Assembly: GCF_030542105.1 (NCBI RefSeq)
Contig: NZ_JAUOFB010000003.1
Location: forward strand, 496,001 to 560,000
Direction of reading: 5' to 3'
Length of the DNA stretch: 64,000 nucleotides
From: Hymenobacter sp. BT730
Lineage (GTDB): Bacteria > Bacteroidota > Bacteroidia > Cytophagales > Hymenobacteraceae
Below, in pieces: positions 34,739 through 42,096 of the stretch (within the stretch, counting starts at the first letter, position 1; the number at the start of each line of letters is the position of its first letter). A model generated the notes under the pieces. It was given only the letters and a program-made list of their open reading frames with translations, was not told the origin of the DNA and did no database searches. Made by a program: the position numbers and the translations under genes.

Positions 34739-35590
34739 ATGCTGCCTTACTCCTCTACTTCTGTCCCTGTCCAAACTGTTGCCGTTCTGGGCTGCGGTTG
34801 GCTAGGCTTTCCATTAGCTAAGCACCTACTGGCGCATGGGTATACTGTTGGCGGCACCACCACTACGCCGGCACGCCTGCCTATCCTGAAGGAGGCCGGG
34901 ATACAGGCGCATCTATTACAGCTCAGCCCTACACTTTTACCTACCGACAGTACCTTAAGCCACCTGTTTTCTAAGGCCGATACGCTGATTTTGAACGTGC
35001 CACCCCGGGCTAAACAGGGTATTCCGTATTTAGATCTGCTGCGGCCGGTAGCCCAGGCAGCAGTCAATTCAGCAGTAAGGCAGATTCTATTCGTCAGTTC
35101 TACTGGTGTGTATGCAGATGCAGACGACAGGATACAGGAGCCGGATGCGGTAGCTACTGCCGATGCGCCCACGGATATGCTCCAGGCAGAATACATGTTC
35201 CAAAATCTACCAGGTATCAGTGCTACCATTGTCCGGTTAGCTGGGCTCATGGGCCCTAACAGGGCACCAGGGCGCTTTCTGGCCGGCAGGCAGCAGCTTC
35301 CGCATGGAAGCGCGCCGGTCAATCTGATTCATTTAGCTGACTGTATAGGCATCCTTCATACCTTACTTAAGAATCCACAACCCGGCCAAACCTTTAATGC
35401 CTGTGCCGAACACCACCCCCCGCGTCAGGAATTTTACCCGGTGGCAGCCCAAGCGCTGGGTTTGGATCCGCCAACTTTTGCTGCTGAAACTCAGACTGGC
35501 GGTAAAATCATTGATAGCCGCAAGCTTCGCGCTGCTACAGGCTATCAGTTTTTACATGATGATGTAGTAGCGGCGCTGGCTTTTTGCTAA
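34739..35590 (+). CDS. NAD(P)-binding epimerase-like protein (atypical SDR, YeeZ-like)
   Basis: The 283-residue protein has VAVLGCGWLGFPLAKHLLAHGYTVGGTTTT as a Rossmann motif (GxGxxG), FVSSTGVYADADD near residue 125, and a domain end with HLADCIGILHTLL. The SSTGVY segment and lack of YxxxK are characteristic of the YeeZ-like NAD-dependent epimerase branch. Substrate is unknown. The start is supported by a -7-like element four bases upstream. Confidence 0.87.
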   Translation: MLPYSSTSVPVQTVAVLGCGWLGFPLAKHLLAHGYTVGGTTTTPARLPILKEAGIQAHLLQLSPTLLPTDSTLSHLFSKADTLILNVPPRAKQGIPYLDLLRPVAQAAVNSAVRQILFVSSTGVYADADDRIQEPDAVATADAPTDMLQAEYMFQNLPGISATIVRLAGLMGPNRAPGRFLAGRQQLPHGSAPVNLIHLADCIGILHTLLKNPQPGQTFNACAEHHPPRQEFYPVAAQALGLDPPTFAAETQTGGKIIDSRKLRAATGYQFLHDDVVAALAFC

Positions 35591-35617
35591 ACAATAGCCC
35601 GGCTACAGCCAGTACCG

Positions 35618-35625
35618 TACCTTTG
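35618..35625 (+). promoter_or_regulatory. -7 element TACCTTTG of the flavoprotein gene
   Basis: An exact match ends four bases before a GTG at 35630. This spacing is shared by rsmE and other genes here, and argues that the GTG is the start. Confidence 0.6.
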
Positions 35626-35629
35626 CCGG

Positions 35630-36895
35630 GTGACGAATTCAACTCAATGCGTAGCAATTCTGGGCGGCGGTGCAGCCGGCTTCTTCGGAGCCATTGCCTG
35701 CGCCGAAGCCAACCCCAACCTGACTGTATATCTGCTGGAAAAAACCGGCAAGCTGCTGAGCAAAGTGCGCGTTTCCGGCGGCGGGCGCTGCAACGTAACC
35801 CACGCTGCCGATACCCCCGCCCAGTTGGTGCAGCATTATCCGCGGGGCGCTCGGCAGCTCAAAGAACCGTTTAAACAGTTTGGGGCGCTGGATACTGTGC
35901 GTTGGTTTGCCAGCCGGGGCGTGCAATTGAAGACCGAGGCAGATGGCCGTATGTTTCCGGTTACGGATTCCTCCGAAACCATTGCGCAATGCTTATTAGA
36001 AGCTGCCCGCAAGGCGGGCGTACAAATCCTGACACAAACGGCTGTAGAGCAGATTGAACCCTTACCCGGCGCAGGATTTCGCCTCCATCTAACAGGCAAT
36101 CAAAAGTCTCCACTAACAGTAAGCCGCGTTTTGATAGCCACCGGTGGCGCCCCCAAAGCAGAGCAATACACGTGGCTGCAAGCTTTAGGGCACAGCGTGG
36201 TAGCACCCGTCCCCTCATTATTCACCTTCAACGTGCCGGAGTCTCCCCTGCGGGAGCTGCCGGGCGTGAGTGTGCCGCAGGCCCGCGTGGTATTAGCCGG
36301 GGAAAAGTTAGAATACCAAGGCCCACTGCTTGTTACCCACTGGGGCATTAGTGGGCCCGCCGTACTCAAGCTTTCGGCTTGGGGTGCCCGTCGTCTGTCT
36401 GAAATGGGCTACACGGGTACTGCGCTCATCAACTGGATTCCGGAGTATACTGAAGATACCCTGCGCCAGTGGCTGCAGACATTTCGTGCCGACAATGGCC
36501 GCAAGATTGTGGTGGCCAACAGCTTGTTTGGGCTACCCCAACGCTTATGGCGAGCTTTAACCGACCTGGCAGGCATTGGCGCGGAAACGCGCTGGAGCGA
36601 TTTACCCGCTAAGCTGCAGAACCGCCTCATTGAGCTACTGTTGCGGCAGCCGCTGGCCGTGCGTGGCAAAACCACTTATAAGGAAGAGTTTGTCACCTGT
36701 GGGGGTATTTCTCTGGCCGAAGTCAACATGAAGACTATGGAAAGTCGCCTGGTGCCCGGCTTATATTTTGCCGGAGAAGTACTAGACATTGATGGCATTA
36801 CGGGCGGGTTCAATTTCCAGGCCGCCTGGACCACCGGCTATTTAGCAGGCAAGGCAATGGCCAACAGCAGTGCTGTTACACTGCAGACGTCATAA
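35630..36895 (+). CDS. HI0933/BaiN-family flavoprotein (NAD(P)/FAD-dependent oxidoreductase)
   Basis: The 421-residue protein begins with CVAILGGGAAGFFGAIACAEANP, the FAD-binding GxGxxG region, followed by KVRVSGGGRCNVTHA, a hallmark of this family, and VLIATGGAPKA. The C-terminus GLYFAGEVLDIDGITGGFNFQAAWTTGYLAGKA is the second FAD motif. BaiN/RdsA-like proteins reduce double bonds with flavin; substrates are unknown outside bile-acid metabolism. A GTG start at 35630 is supported by promoter spacing. A second, more distant family member lies at 54750-55985. Confidence 0.93.
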   Translation: MTNSTQCVAILGGGAAGFFGAIACAEANPNLTVYLLEKTGKLLSKVRVSGGGRCNVTHAADTPAQLVQHYPRGARQLKEPFKQFGALDTVRWFASRGVQLKTEADGRMFPVTDSSETIAQCLLEAARKAGVQILTQTAVEQIEPLPGAGFRLHLTGNQKSPLTVSRVLIATGGAPKAEQYTWLQALGHSVVAPVPSLFTFNVPESPLRELPGVSVPQARVVLAGEKLEYQGPLLVTHWGISGPAVLKLSAWGARRLSEMGYTGTALINWIPEYTEDTLRQWLQTFRADNGRKIVVANSLFGLPQRLWRALTDLAGIGAETRWSDLPAKLQNRLIELLLRQPLAVRGKTTYKEEFVTCGGISLAEVNMKTMESRLVPGLYFAGEVLDIDGITGGFNFQAAWTTGYLAGKAMANSSAVTLQTS

Positions 36896-37085
36896 GCGGA
36901 ACGACTTTCCAGAGGAAGAATAGAGAGGCACTTGGGATTCTGTGGCTGGGTATACATAGGAAGAAGCTGGCCAGACTAGATTTGGTACTATGCCACAGGC
37001 GTTAAGTACTAAATCGAAACCTTCCGGGCATGTCGGCAGTAAAGGGAGACACAACCCAGTACCTTAACCCTAAACTCCAACCCAC

Positions 37086-37532
37086 ATGGAAGCCAAAGCA
37101 ACCCAGGCCCTCGTTAACGAACTGATTGAAACTCTGAAAGACGGCCAGAAAGGCTATGCAGAAGCCATGACTGATGTGGAAGACGCACAGTTGAAAGATA
37201 CGTTCAAGAAATATGCGGCCCAGCGGGCCAGCTATATCACGGAGCTGGAAGACCAGATGTTTAAGCTGGATCTTAAACCCGATGAAGAAAGCTCCATTAC
37301 CGGTACGGTACATCGTGCCTGGATTAACCTGAAAGGCGCCCTGACCAGCAAAGACAACAAGAGCATTCTGAATGAATGTGAACGAGGTGAGGACTACGCC
37401 AAAACAGCTTATCAAACGGCGTTGAAAGCGCAGGATCTGCCCGGCTCACTCAAGACCGTCATCGAAAAGCAATATCAAGGTGTGCAGCAGGCCCACGATA
37501 CCATCCGGGCCCTGCGTGACTCGGCTAAGTAG
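37086..37532 (+). CDS. PA2169-family four-helix-bundle protein (DUF2383)
   Basis: A 148-residue all-helical protein (ALVNELIETLKDGQKGYAEAMTDVEDAQLKDTFKKYAAQRASYITELEDQM and a second pair of helices) matches the ferritin-like DUF2383 fold, with Glu and Asp residues spaced for metal binding and an LKTVIEKQYQGVQQAHDTIRAL end. Such proteins are stress-associated and often close to low-complexity or general stress proteins. It is soluble and cytosolic. The 190 bases upstream hold no obvious -7 element. Confidence 0.88.
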   Translation: MEAKATQALVNELIETLKDGQKGYAEAMTDVEDAQLKDTFKKYAAQRASYITELEDQMFKLDLKPDEESSITGTVHRAWINLKGALTSKDNKSILNECERGEDYAKTAYQTALKAQDLPGSLKTVIEKQYQGVQQAHDTIRALRDSAK

Positions 37533-37620
37533 CCTTATAGGTTCGCTCCTTTTTTAGTATTGCACTGATTTTGTGGTCGAACCTATTGGATAGTTCACCT
37601 GCCTTTTGGCATTTGCCCCA

Positions 37621-37656
37621 ACAAAAAAGGCCCTCCGATTGGAGGGCCTTTTTTGT
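37621..37656. terminator. Bidirectional terminator of the DUF2383 and DeaD genes
   Basis: Sixteen-base perfect arms (37621-37636, 37641-37656), A-rich and T-rich outward. Confidence 0.85.
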
Positions 37657-37692
37657 TTATTAAGGGCCGAAGAATTGGGCCACTCTTTGGTT

Positions 37693-39660
37693 TTACTCGT
37701 CGAAACCTTGGTTGTCGCGCTTGCCTTTATAGCCGCCTGAGCTGCTACCGCTGCCGCCTTTATAACCGCCACCACCATAGCCGCTACCACCTTCGCGGTT
37801 GCCGCCTTTGTAGCCACCGCCACCATAGCTGCTGCCGCCCCGGTTTCCACCGTAGCTGCTGCCACCTTCGCGACGGTCACCACCTTTGTAGCCACCGCCA
37901 CCGTAGCTGCTGCCACCGCGGTTACCGCCATAGCCGCTGCCGCCTTCACGACGCTCGCCGCCACCAAATCCACCGGGGCCACGACGGGCCGGACGGTTCT
38001 CATTGGCACCGCCGAAGCCGCGGGTGTTGCCTTCCTGCTGCGCATCACCTTCCTGGCGCGGCGTAGCAATGTTGAAGGCTACCGGACGGCCCTGGATGGA
38101 GCTGCGACCTAGCTGATCAATGATTTCCTGTACGAACTCATTCGGCACTTCAACGAAGCTGAACTTATCATACAGCGCAATATCACCTACTTTACTCGCC
38201 GTAAGGCTGGTATTCTCGGCAATCAGGTCCACAATGTCGCGGGGGTGCAGACGGTCCTTTTTACCCATTGTTACGAAGAGGCGCGTGAAGCCGGCGCGGG
38301 CAGCACCTTGGGTGCGGCTGGCATCCAGACTCTCCTGTGCGCGCTTATCTTCTTTCATGGTCATTTTGAGCAGAGCTGCGGCTACATCCAGGGACGTAAC
38401 GGCTTCTTCCTGGTCCTGATCAATCAGACGCTGTACGCGGGCAATGTACTTGTCGAGGTTGCCCTTCACAATGACCTCCTTAATGGAGTTCAGCATGAGC
38501 GTGGTTTTCACCTCCGATACATCTTCGAAGGACGGCACGCGCTCCTGCTTGATGGTGGCTTTGGTGAAGCGCATGATGTCGCGCAGCTTATAGATGTCGC
38601 GGCCGCTCACGAAGGTGAAGGCTTTGCCCAGCTTACCGGCACGGCCAGTACGGCCGATGCGGTGCACGTAATATTCTTCGTCGGCGGGCAGGTCGTAGTT
38701 CACTACTACTTCCACGTTTTCCACGTCGATACCGCGGGCGGCTACGTCGGTAGCTACGAGGATTTCCAGGGTGCCTTTGCGGAATTTATCCAGCGTATTC
38801 TGGCGCTGCTGCTGGCCCATATCACCGTGCAGACCTTCAGCGAAATAGCCTTTGGCTTGCAGGTCGCCCACAATCTCGTCTACCATGCGCTTCGTGTTAG
38901 CGAAGACGATGCCCGACTTGATGTTGTACATGTCGATGAGGCGCGTCAGGACGTCCTTCTTCTGGGGACCACGCACCTCGAAGTAGCTCTGCTCGATGTT
39001 GGTAACCGTCATTTCCTGATGGTTTACCTTCACGATCTGCGGATCCTTCTGGTAGCGTTTGGTCATCTCCATGATGGGCTTGCTCATCGTGGCGGAGAAG
39101 AATACCGTCTGGCGCTCTTCAGGCATCTTCTTCAACACCGTCTCGATGTCGTCGCGGAAGCCCATGTCCAGCATTTCATCCGCTTCATCAAGGATGATCA
39201 TCCTGCAATGTTCCAGCTTCAGCGTGCCACGCTCAATGTGGTCCATTACACGGCCGGGCGTACCAATTACAATTTGCACACCGCGCTCCAGGGCGCGGAA
39301 CTGCCGGTCGTAGCTAGAGCCACCGTAGATAGGCACTACGGCCAGGCCTTTCTTGTATTTGCCCAGTTTCTGGATTTCGCCGGAAACCTGCACCGCCAGC
39401 TCGCGAGTAGGGCACAGCACCAAGCACTGCACCTCACGCGAATCAGTATCGATGCGCTCAATGGCGGGGATAGAGAAAGCGGCAGTTTTGCCGGTACCTG
39501 TCTGGGCCTGACCAATTACGTCGCGACCAGCGAGCAGGGCCGGAATGCCGGCTGCCTGAATGGGGGATGCTTCTTCGTAGCCTACTTCGGCAATGGCGCG
39601 TTGCATTTCTTCAGAGAGCGTCAACTCACTGAACTTCATTTTTTCCGTTTCTTTTTCCAT
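37693..39660 (-). CDS. deaD: DEAD-box RNA helicase, DeaD/CsdA type, with Gly-rich tail
   Basis: The 655-residue protein has the complete helicase motif set: Q motif, [11 protein letters not shown] near residue 50, PTRELA, TPGRVMD, DEAD near residue 158, SAT, and HRIGRTGR near residue 335. Residues about 460-530 (TRLFVTMGKKDRLHPRDIVDLIAEN ... FSFVEVPNEFVQEIIDQL) form a DbpA-type RNA-binding domain. The last 100 residues are tandem Gly/Tyr/Ser/Arg repeats. It unwinds RNA during ribosome assembly, translation and cold adaptation. Unlike the RhlE here, it has the extra RNA-binding domain. The ORF antisense to it is not real. Confidence 0.95.
   Translation of the reverse strand: MEKETEKMKFSELTLSEEMQRAIAEVGYEEASPIQAAGIPALLAGRDVIGQAQTGTGKTAAFSIPAIERIDTDSREVQCLVLCPTRELAVQVSGEIQKLGKYKKGLAVVPIYGGSSYDRQFRALERGVQIVIGTPGRVMDHIERGTLKLEHCRMIILDEADEMLDMGFRDDIETVLKKMPEERQTVFFSATMSKPIMEMTKRYQKDPQIVKVNHQEMTVTNIEQSYFEVRGPQKKDVLTRLIDMYNIKSGIVFANTKRMVDEIVGDLQAKGYFAEGLHGDMGQQQRQNTLDKFRKGTLEILVATDVAARGIDVENVEVVVNYDLPADEEYYVHRIGRTGRAGKLGKAFTFVSGRDIYKLRDIMRFTKATIKQERVPSFEDVSEVKTTLMLNSIKEVIVKGNLDKYIARVQRLIDQDQEEAVTSLDVAAALLKMTMKEDKRAQESLDASRTQGAARAGFTRLFVTMGKKDRLHPRDIVDLIAENTSLTASKVGDIALYDKFSFVEVPNEFVQEIIDQLGRSSIQGRPVAFNIATPRQEGDAQQEGNTRGFGGANENRPARRGPGGFGGGERREGGSGYGGNRGGSSYGGGGYKGGDRREGGSSYGGNRGGSSYGGGGYKGGNREGGSGYGGGGYKGGSGSSSGGYKGKRDNQGFDE
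37700..38000 (-). repeat. Repeats encoding the DeaD Gly-rich tail
   Basis: The DNA repeats in units of about 30-45 bases that encode GGSSYGGNRGG and GGYKGGDRREGG blocks. These are intragenic and give the protein a low-complexity tail. Confidence 0.85.
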
Positions 39661-39973
39661 GTCGATGGTTATGGAGAGTGAATAGCTCTGAAAACAGCGG
39701 ATTCAGCGACGCTCTTCTCCCACTCTACAACAACGACAAGTGACGGAAGCAACGGACGGAAGACAAAGCCGGCCTACAATTTTTTACTGGGCAGCTACAG
39801 CTGCGCGGAACAGGGCCGTTCTCAATGCGGCTGCAAAGGTACGTAAAAGAATAGAGAATTGCCAGATGAGCTTGAATTCTGCACCTATACAATGCCGACA
39901 CGGCCTTCCTGAAATACCAAGATTCAAATTTATTCTACCGCGCTAAAGTGCACTGGTGCATAGCAGGCATAAA
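39661..39973. other. Intergenic region before deaD
   Basis: Over 300 bases between the deaD start and the csp terminator. The plus-strand part near 39690-39910 reads as disordered frames and shows no gene. I cannot identify the deaD promoter with confidence. Confidence 0.5.
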
Positions 39974-40000
39974 AAAAGGCACTCCTGAGGAGTGCCTTTT
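39974..40000 (-). terminator. Terminator of the cold-shock gene
   Basis: A hairpin with AAAAGGCACTCCT and its complement is preceded by A's on the plus strand (T's on the minus) and lies 40 bases past the csp stop. Confidence 0.75.
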
Positions 40001-40040
40001 AAAGGTCGTTTCTAGTTTTAGATAACTAACGACGACTAGA

Positions 40041-40235
40041 CTAAGCCAGCTGTACTTTAACAGCGTTCAGGCCTTTTTTGCCCTGAGCTACTTCGTACTG
40101 AACTTTGTCGTTTTCACGAATTTCGTCTACGAGCAGGTTCGTTACGTGTACGAAGATGTCTTCGCCAGTCTCGTCGTTTTTGATAAATCCGAAGCCTTTG
40201 GCGTCGTTGAAGAATTTTACAGTTCCCGTCTGCAT
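40041..40235 (-). CDS. Cold-shock domain protein (CspA family)
   Basis: The 64-residue protein is a complete single cold-shock domain: MQTGTVKFFNDAKGFGFIKNDETGEDIFVHVTNL. RNP1 (KGFGFI) and RNP2 (DIFVHV) RNA-binding motifs are both intact. It binds single-stranded RNA and DNA and acts as an RNA chaperone in the cytoplasm. A long leader with its own promoter, as in other csp genes, precedes it. The adjacent RNA helicase supports a role in RNA structure control. Confidence 0.96.
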   Translation of the reverse strand: MQTGTVKFFNDAKGFGFIKNDETGEDIFVHVTNLLVDEIRENDKVQYEVAQGKKGLNAVKVQLA

Positions 40236-40248
40236 GTTGGAAGGATAT

Positions 40249-40344
40249 AAGGTTTCGTTAAGAAATGGGTACTGTACTACTGCTGAAACCTTGTTTATTC
40301 GGCAAGCTAAGCGAGACTCATCTTCTTAAGTTGCGTCAAATATA
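40249..40344 (-). promoter_or_regulatory. csp promoter and structured 5' leader
   Basis: The minus strand has an exact TATATTTG at 40337-40344, so transcription begins near 40330 and the leader is about 95 bases. Within it AAGGTTTC and GAAACCTT (40249-40256 and 40285-40292) can pair, enclosing a smaller GTAC-rich stem. Known csp leaders change fold with temperature; this one may do so (inference). Confidence 0.55.
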
Positions 40345-40415
40345 CAACTTCTCTCATAAGTTCCACCTAGTTATCAGTTGTTGTCTGTACTTAACCCAAT
40401 TTTTTTTTGCACTCC

Positions 40416-40838
40416 ATGCCGTTACCTCCTGTCGATACTTATTTCTTCTCCCATCTCATCAAAGTGCAACCATCTGATATTGATGAACTGAACCACGCTA
40501 ACAACGTGCAGTACGTGCGCTGGGTGCAGGACACCGCGGGCGCCCACTGGCTGGCTGTATTCCCTCCTGGGGAGCGGGAGAACTATATTTGGGTAGTGCA
40601 GGAGCACCGCATAAAGTATCTGCGCCCGGCATTAGTAGGTGAAGAGCTACGCTGCTCCACCTGGCTGGGCGACATCCGCGGGGCGTTGTCGCAACGATTT
40701 ACCAGTATAGTGCGCGCCTCCGATAATGTGCTGCTGTGCGAGGCGGAAACCTGGTGGGTGTTGCTGGATCCAGGCACTGGCCGGCCCCGCCGCATAGAAC
40801 CACAAGTGATACAACGTCTTAAAGAGCCTTTGCCATAG
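40416..40838 (+). CDS. Hotdog-fold acyl-CoA thioesterase
   Basis: The 140-residue protein has the 4-hydroxybenzoyl-CoA thioesterase fold: VQPSDIDELNHANNVQYVRWVQDTAGAHW near residue 12 (D, NH, NN motif), IWVVQEHRIKYLRPALVGEEL and WWVLLDPGTGRPRRI. It hydrolyses acyl-CoA to free acid and CoA in the cytoplasm. The chain-length preference is unknown. The ATG at 40416 comes after a TTG that the frame also allows. A TTTTTTTG element is six bases upstream. Confidence 0.9.
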   Translation: MPLPPVDTYFFSHLIKVQPSDIDELNHANNVQYVRWVQDTAGAHWLAVFPPGERENYIWVVQEHRIKYLRPALVGEELRCSTWLGDIRGALSQRFTSIVRASDNVLLCEAETWWVLLDPGTGRPRRIEPQVIQRLKEPLP

Positions 40839-40892
40839 ATCATATCTTGGTTTATATCTGGCATTATTGCCTTAATGCGGGTAATAAAGGCC

Positions 40893-40932
40893 AAACAGGC
40901 CCTGGTACTTTTTGAAATACCAGGGCCTGTTT
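40893..40932. terminator. Bidirectional terminator
   Basis: Fifteen-base perfect arms (40893-40907, 40918-40932) between the thioesterase and the convergent disordered-protein gene. Confidence 0.85.
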
Positions 40933-40954
40933 ACCTTATAGTGATGCTCTTATT

Positions 40955-41797
40955 CTACCGACCACCACGGGCATTACGGGCATGGCCTTCCGGGTCGCCA
41001 AAGTAGCCGCCATGGCCGGAACGGCCTCCGCGCCGGTCGTCATCATCATCCTGGCGGCGGCTGTACTGGTTCCGGCCCCGGTCATCGTCAAAAGACTGGA
41101 AGCGGCCCCGCTCGTCCCGATCTTCATAGCGGGCATTGGAACCGCGGCTACTGCCGTAACCGGAACGGCTGTTGCGGTCATCATCAAAGGATGAGTACTG
41201 GCTGCGGCCGCGCGAACCACTTTCGTATAGGTCGCTGCGGTAGCCCTGGCCCATGCCAGAGCCGGGATGCTCCCGCTCATAAGAAGAACCCATTCCGAAG
41301 TCGGAACGACTGCTGCGGTAGTCATCGGCATCGTTGTAGCGGCTGCTGGCGCTACCGTAGGGGTTGCCCCAGCTCTGGCTGCTGCGGCCCCGGCGGTTGT
41401 CATCATCTGACTCAAAGCGGCCGTACTGATTGCGGGAGCGGTCCTCGTACTGGTCGTAGCGGCCGCCGCGGTTTACGCCGGAGGAGCCTGATGACCGGTC
41501 GCTCATGCCGTAGCCGGACGAACCGTAGTTAGAGGAACTGTAGTTGGAGGAACCATAACCGGAGCCCGATGAGCCATAGCCGGTTGCACGGCCCAAATCG
41601 TAGTCGGATCGGTTGCGGTTTTGCGAGGAGCTATATTGGTTGCGCATGCCGCGGTCATCATCTTCGTAACGGCCGGAATATTGGCTGCGCCCACGCATGT
41701 CATAATCGTCATCATCCATAGAGCTACGACGACGCACATCAGAGTCCTGATAATTCTCGCGGTAGTCGCCCCGCGAATATTGATTTTCCTGTGGCAT
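40955..41797 (-). CDS. Arg/Ser/Tyr/Asp/Gly-rich disordered protein with GYFGDPEGH tail
   Basis: The 280 residues are almost entirely R, S, Y, D, G and N with few hydrophobics (YSRGDYRENYQDSDVRRRSS, SYERE, YGSSG repeats). No folded domain is visible. The final GHGGYFGDPEGHARNARGGR resembles the SWFGD/KGG-type motifs at the ends of some bacterial stress proteins. Such composition is known from RNA-binding and phase-separating proteins, but a function here is inference. The frame is real: it is long, consistent with neighbouring GC, and terminated by a hairpin. Confidence 0.8.
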   Translation of the reverse strand: MPQENQYSRGDYRENYQDSDVRRRSSMDDDDYDMRGRSQYSGRYEDDDRGMRNQYSSSQNRNRSDYDLGRATGYGSSGSGYGSSNYSSSNYGSSGYGMSDRSSGSSGVNRGGRYDQYEDRSRNQYGRFESDDDNRRGRSSQSWGNPYGSASSRYNDADDYRSSRSDFGMGSSYEREHPGSGMGQGYRSDLYESGSRGRSQYSSFDDDRNSRSGYGSSRGSNARYEDRDERGRFQSFDDDRGRNQYSRRQDDDDDRRGGRSGHGGYFGDPEGHARNARGGR

Positions 41798-42096
41798 AGT
41801 ATGTGGGTGTTAAGTAGTGAACTAATAAGGCCCGATTTTACTAATTTCCGGTGGCTTAGGTTAGTGGTTGAGCTTGCTTTTCGGGCCTGATTCTTGCTCA
41901 AAATTCACCATCAATTTTTAATTATATATTTACATTTCAGTTACTTATAAAATTATCTCGACCGGGTCGGGACAAAATTTTATAACCCATTTTGGCGCAA
42001 TGCCAGCATTTTATTACGGCTGATTCCTGTTGTATTTCTTTTGCCTTATTACTGCTTGCTGAGGCGTAACTTGCCCCGCTATTCAGCGCCTTTTTT

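Noticed and set aside
37700..38000. Regular repeats that could be taken for a CRISPR array
   Set aside because: They are in frame and encode the Gly/Tyr-rich helicase tail; units vary in length and no conserved repeat-spacer pattern exists.
38245..39681. A 478-codon open frame on the plus strand opposite the DeaD gene
   Set aside because: It is antisense to a complete DEAD-box helicase, has no domain, and its long length follows from the strong codon bias of the real gene.
40982..41532. Several 70-110 codon frames on the plus strand opposite the disordered protein
   Set aside because: They are antisense shadows of a low-complexity repeat; their compositions (Ala/Val-rich or Cys-rich) are artefacts of the repeated codons.
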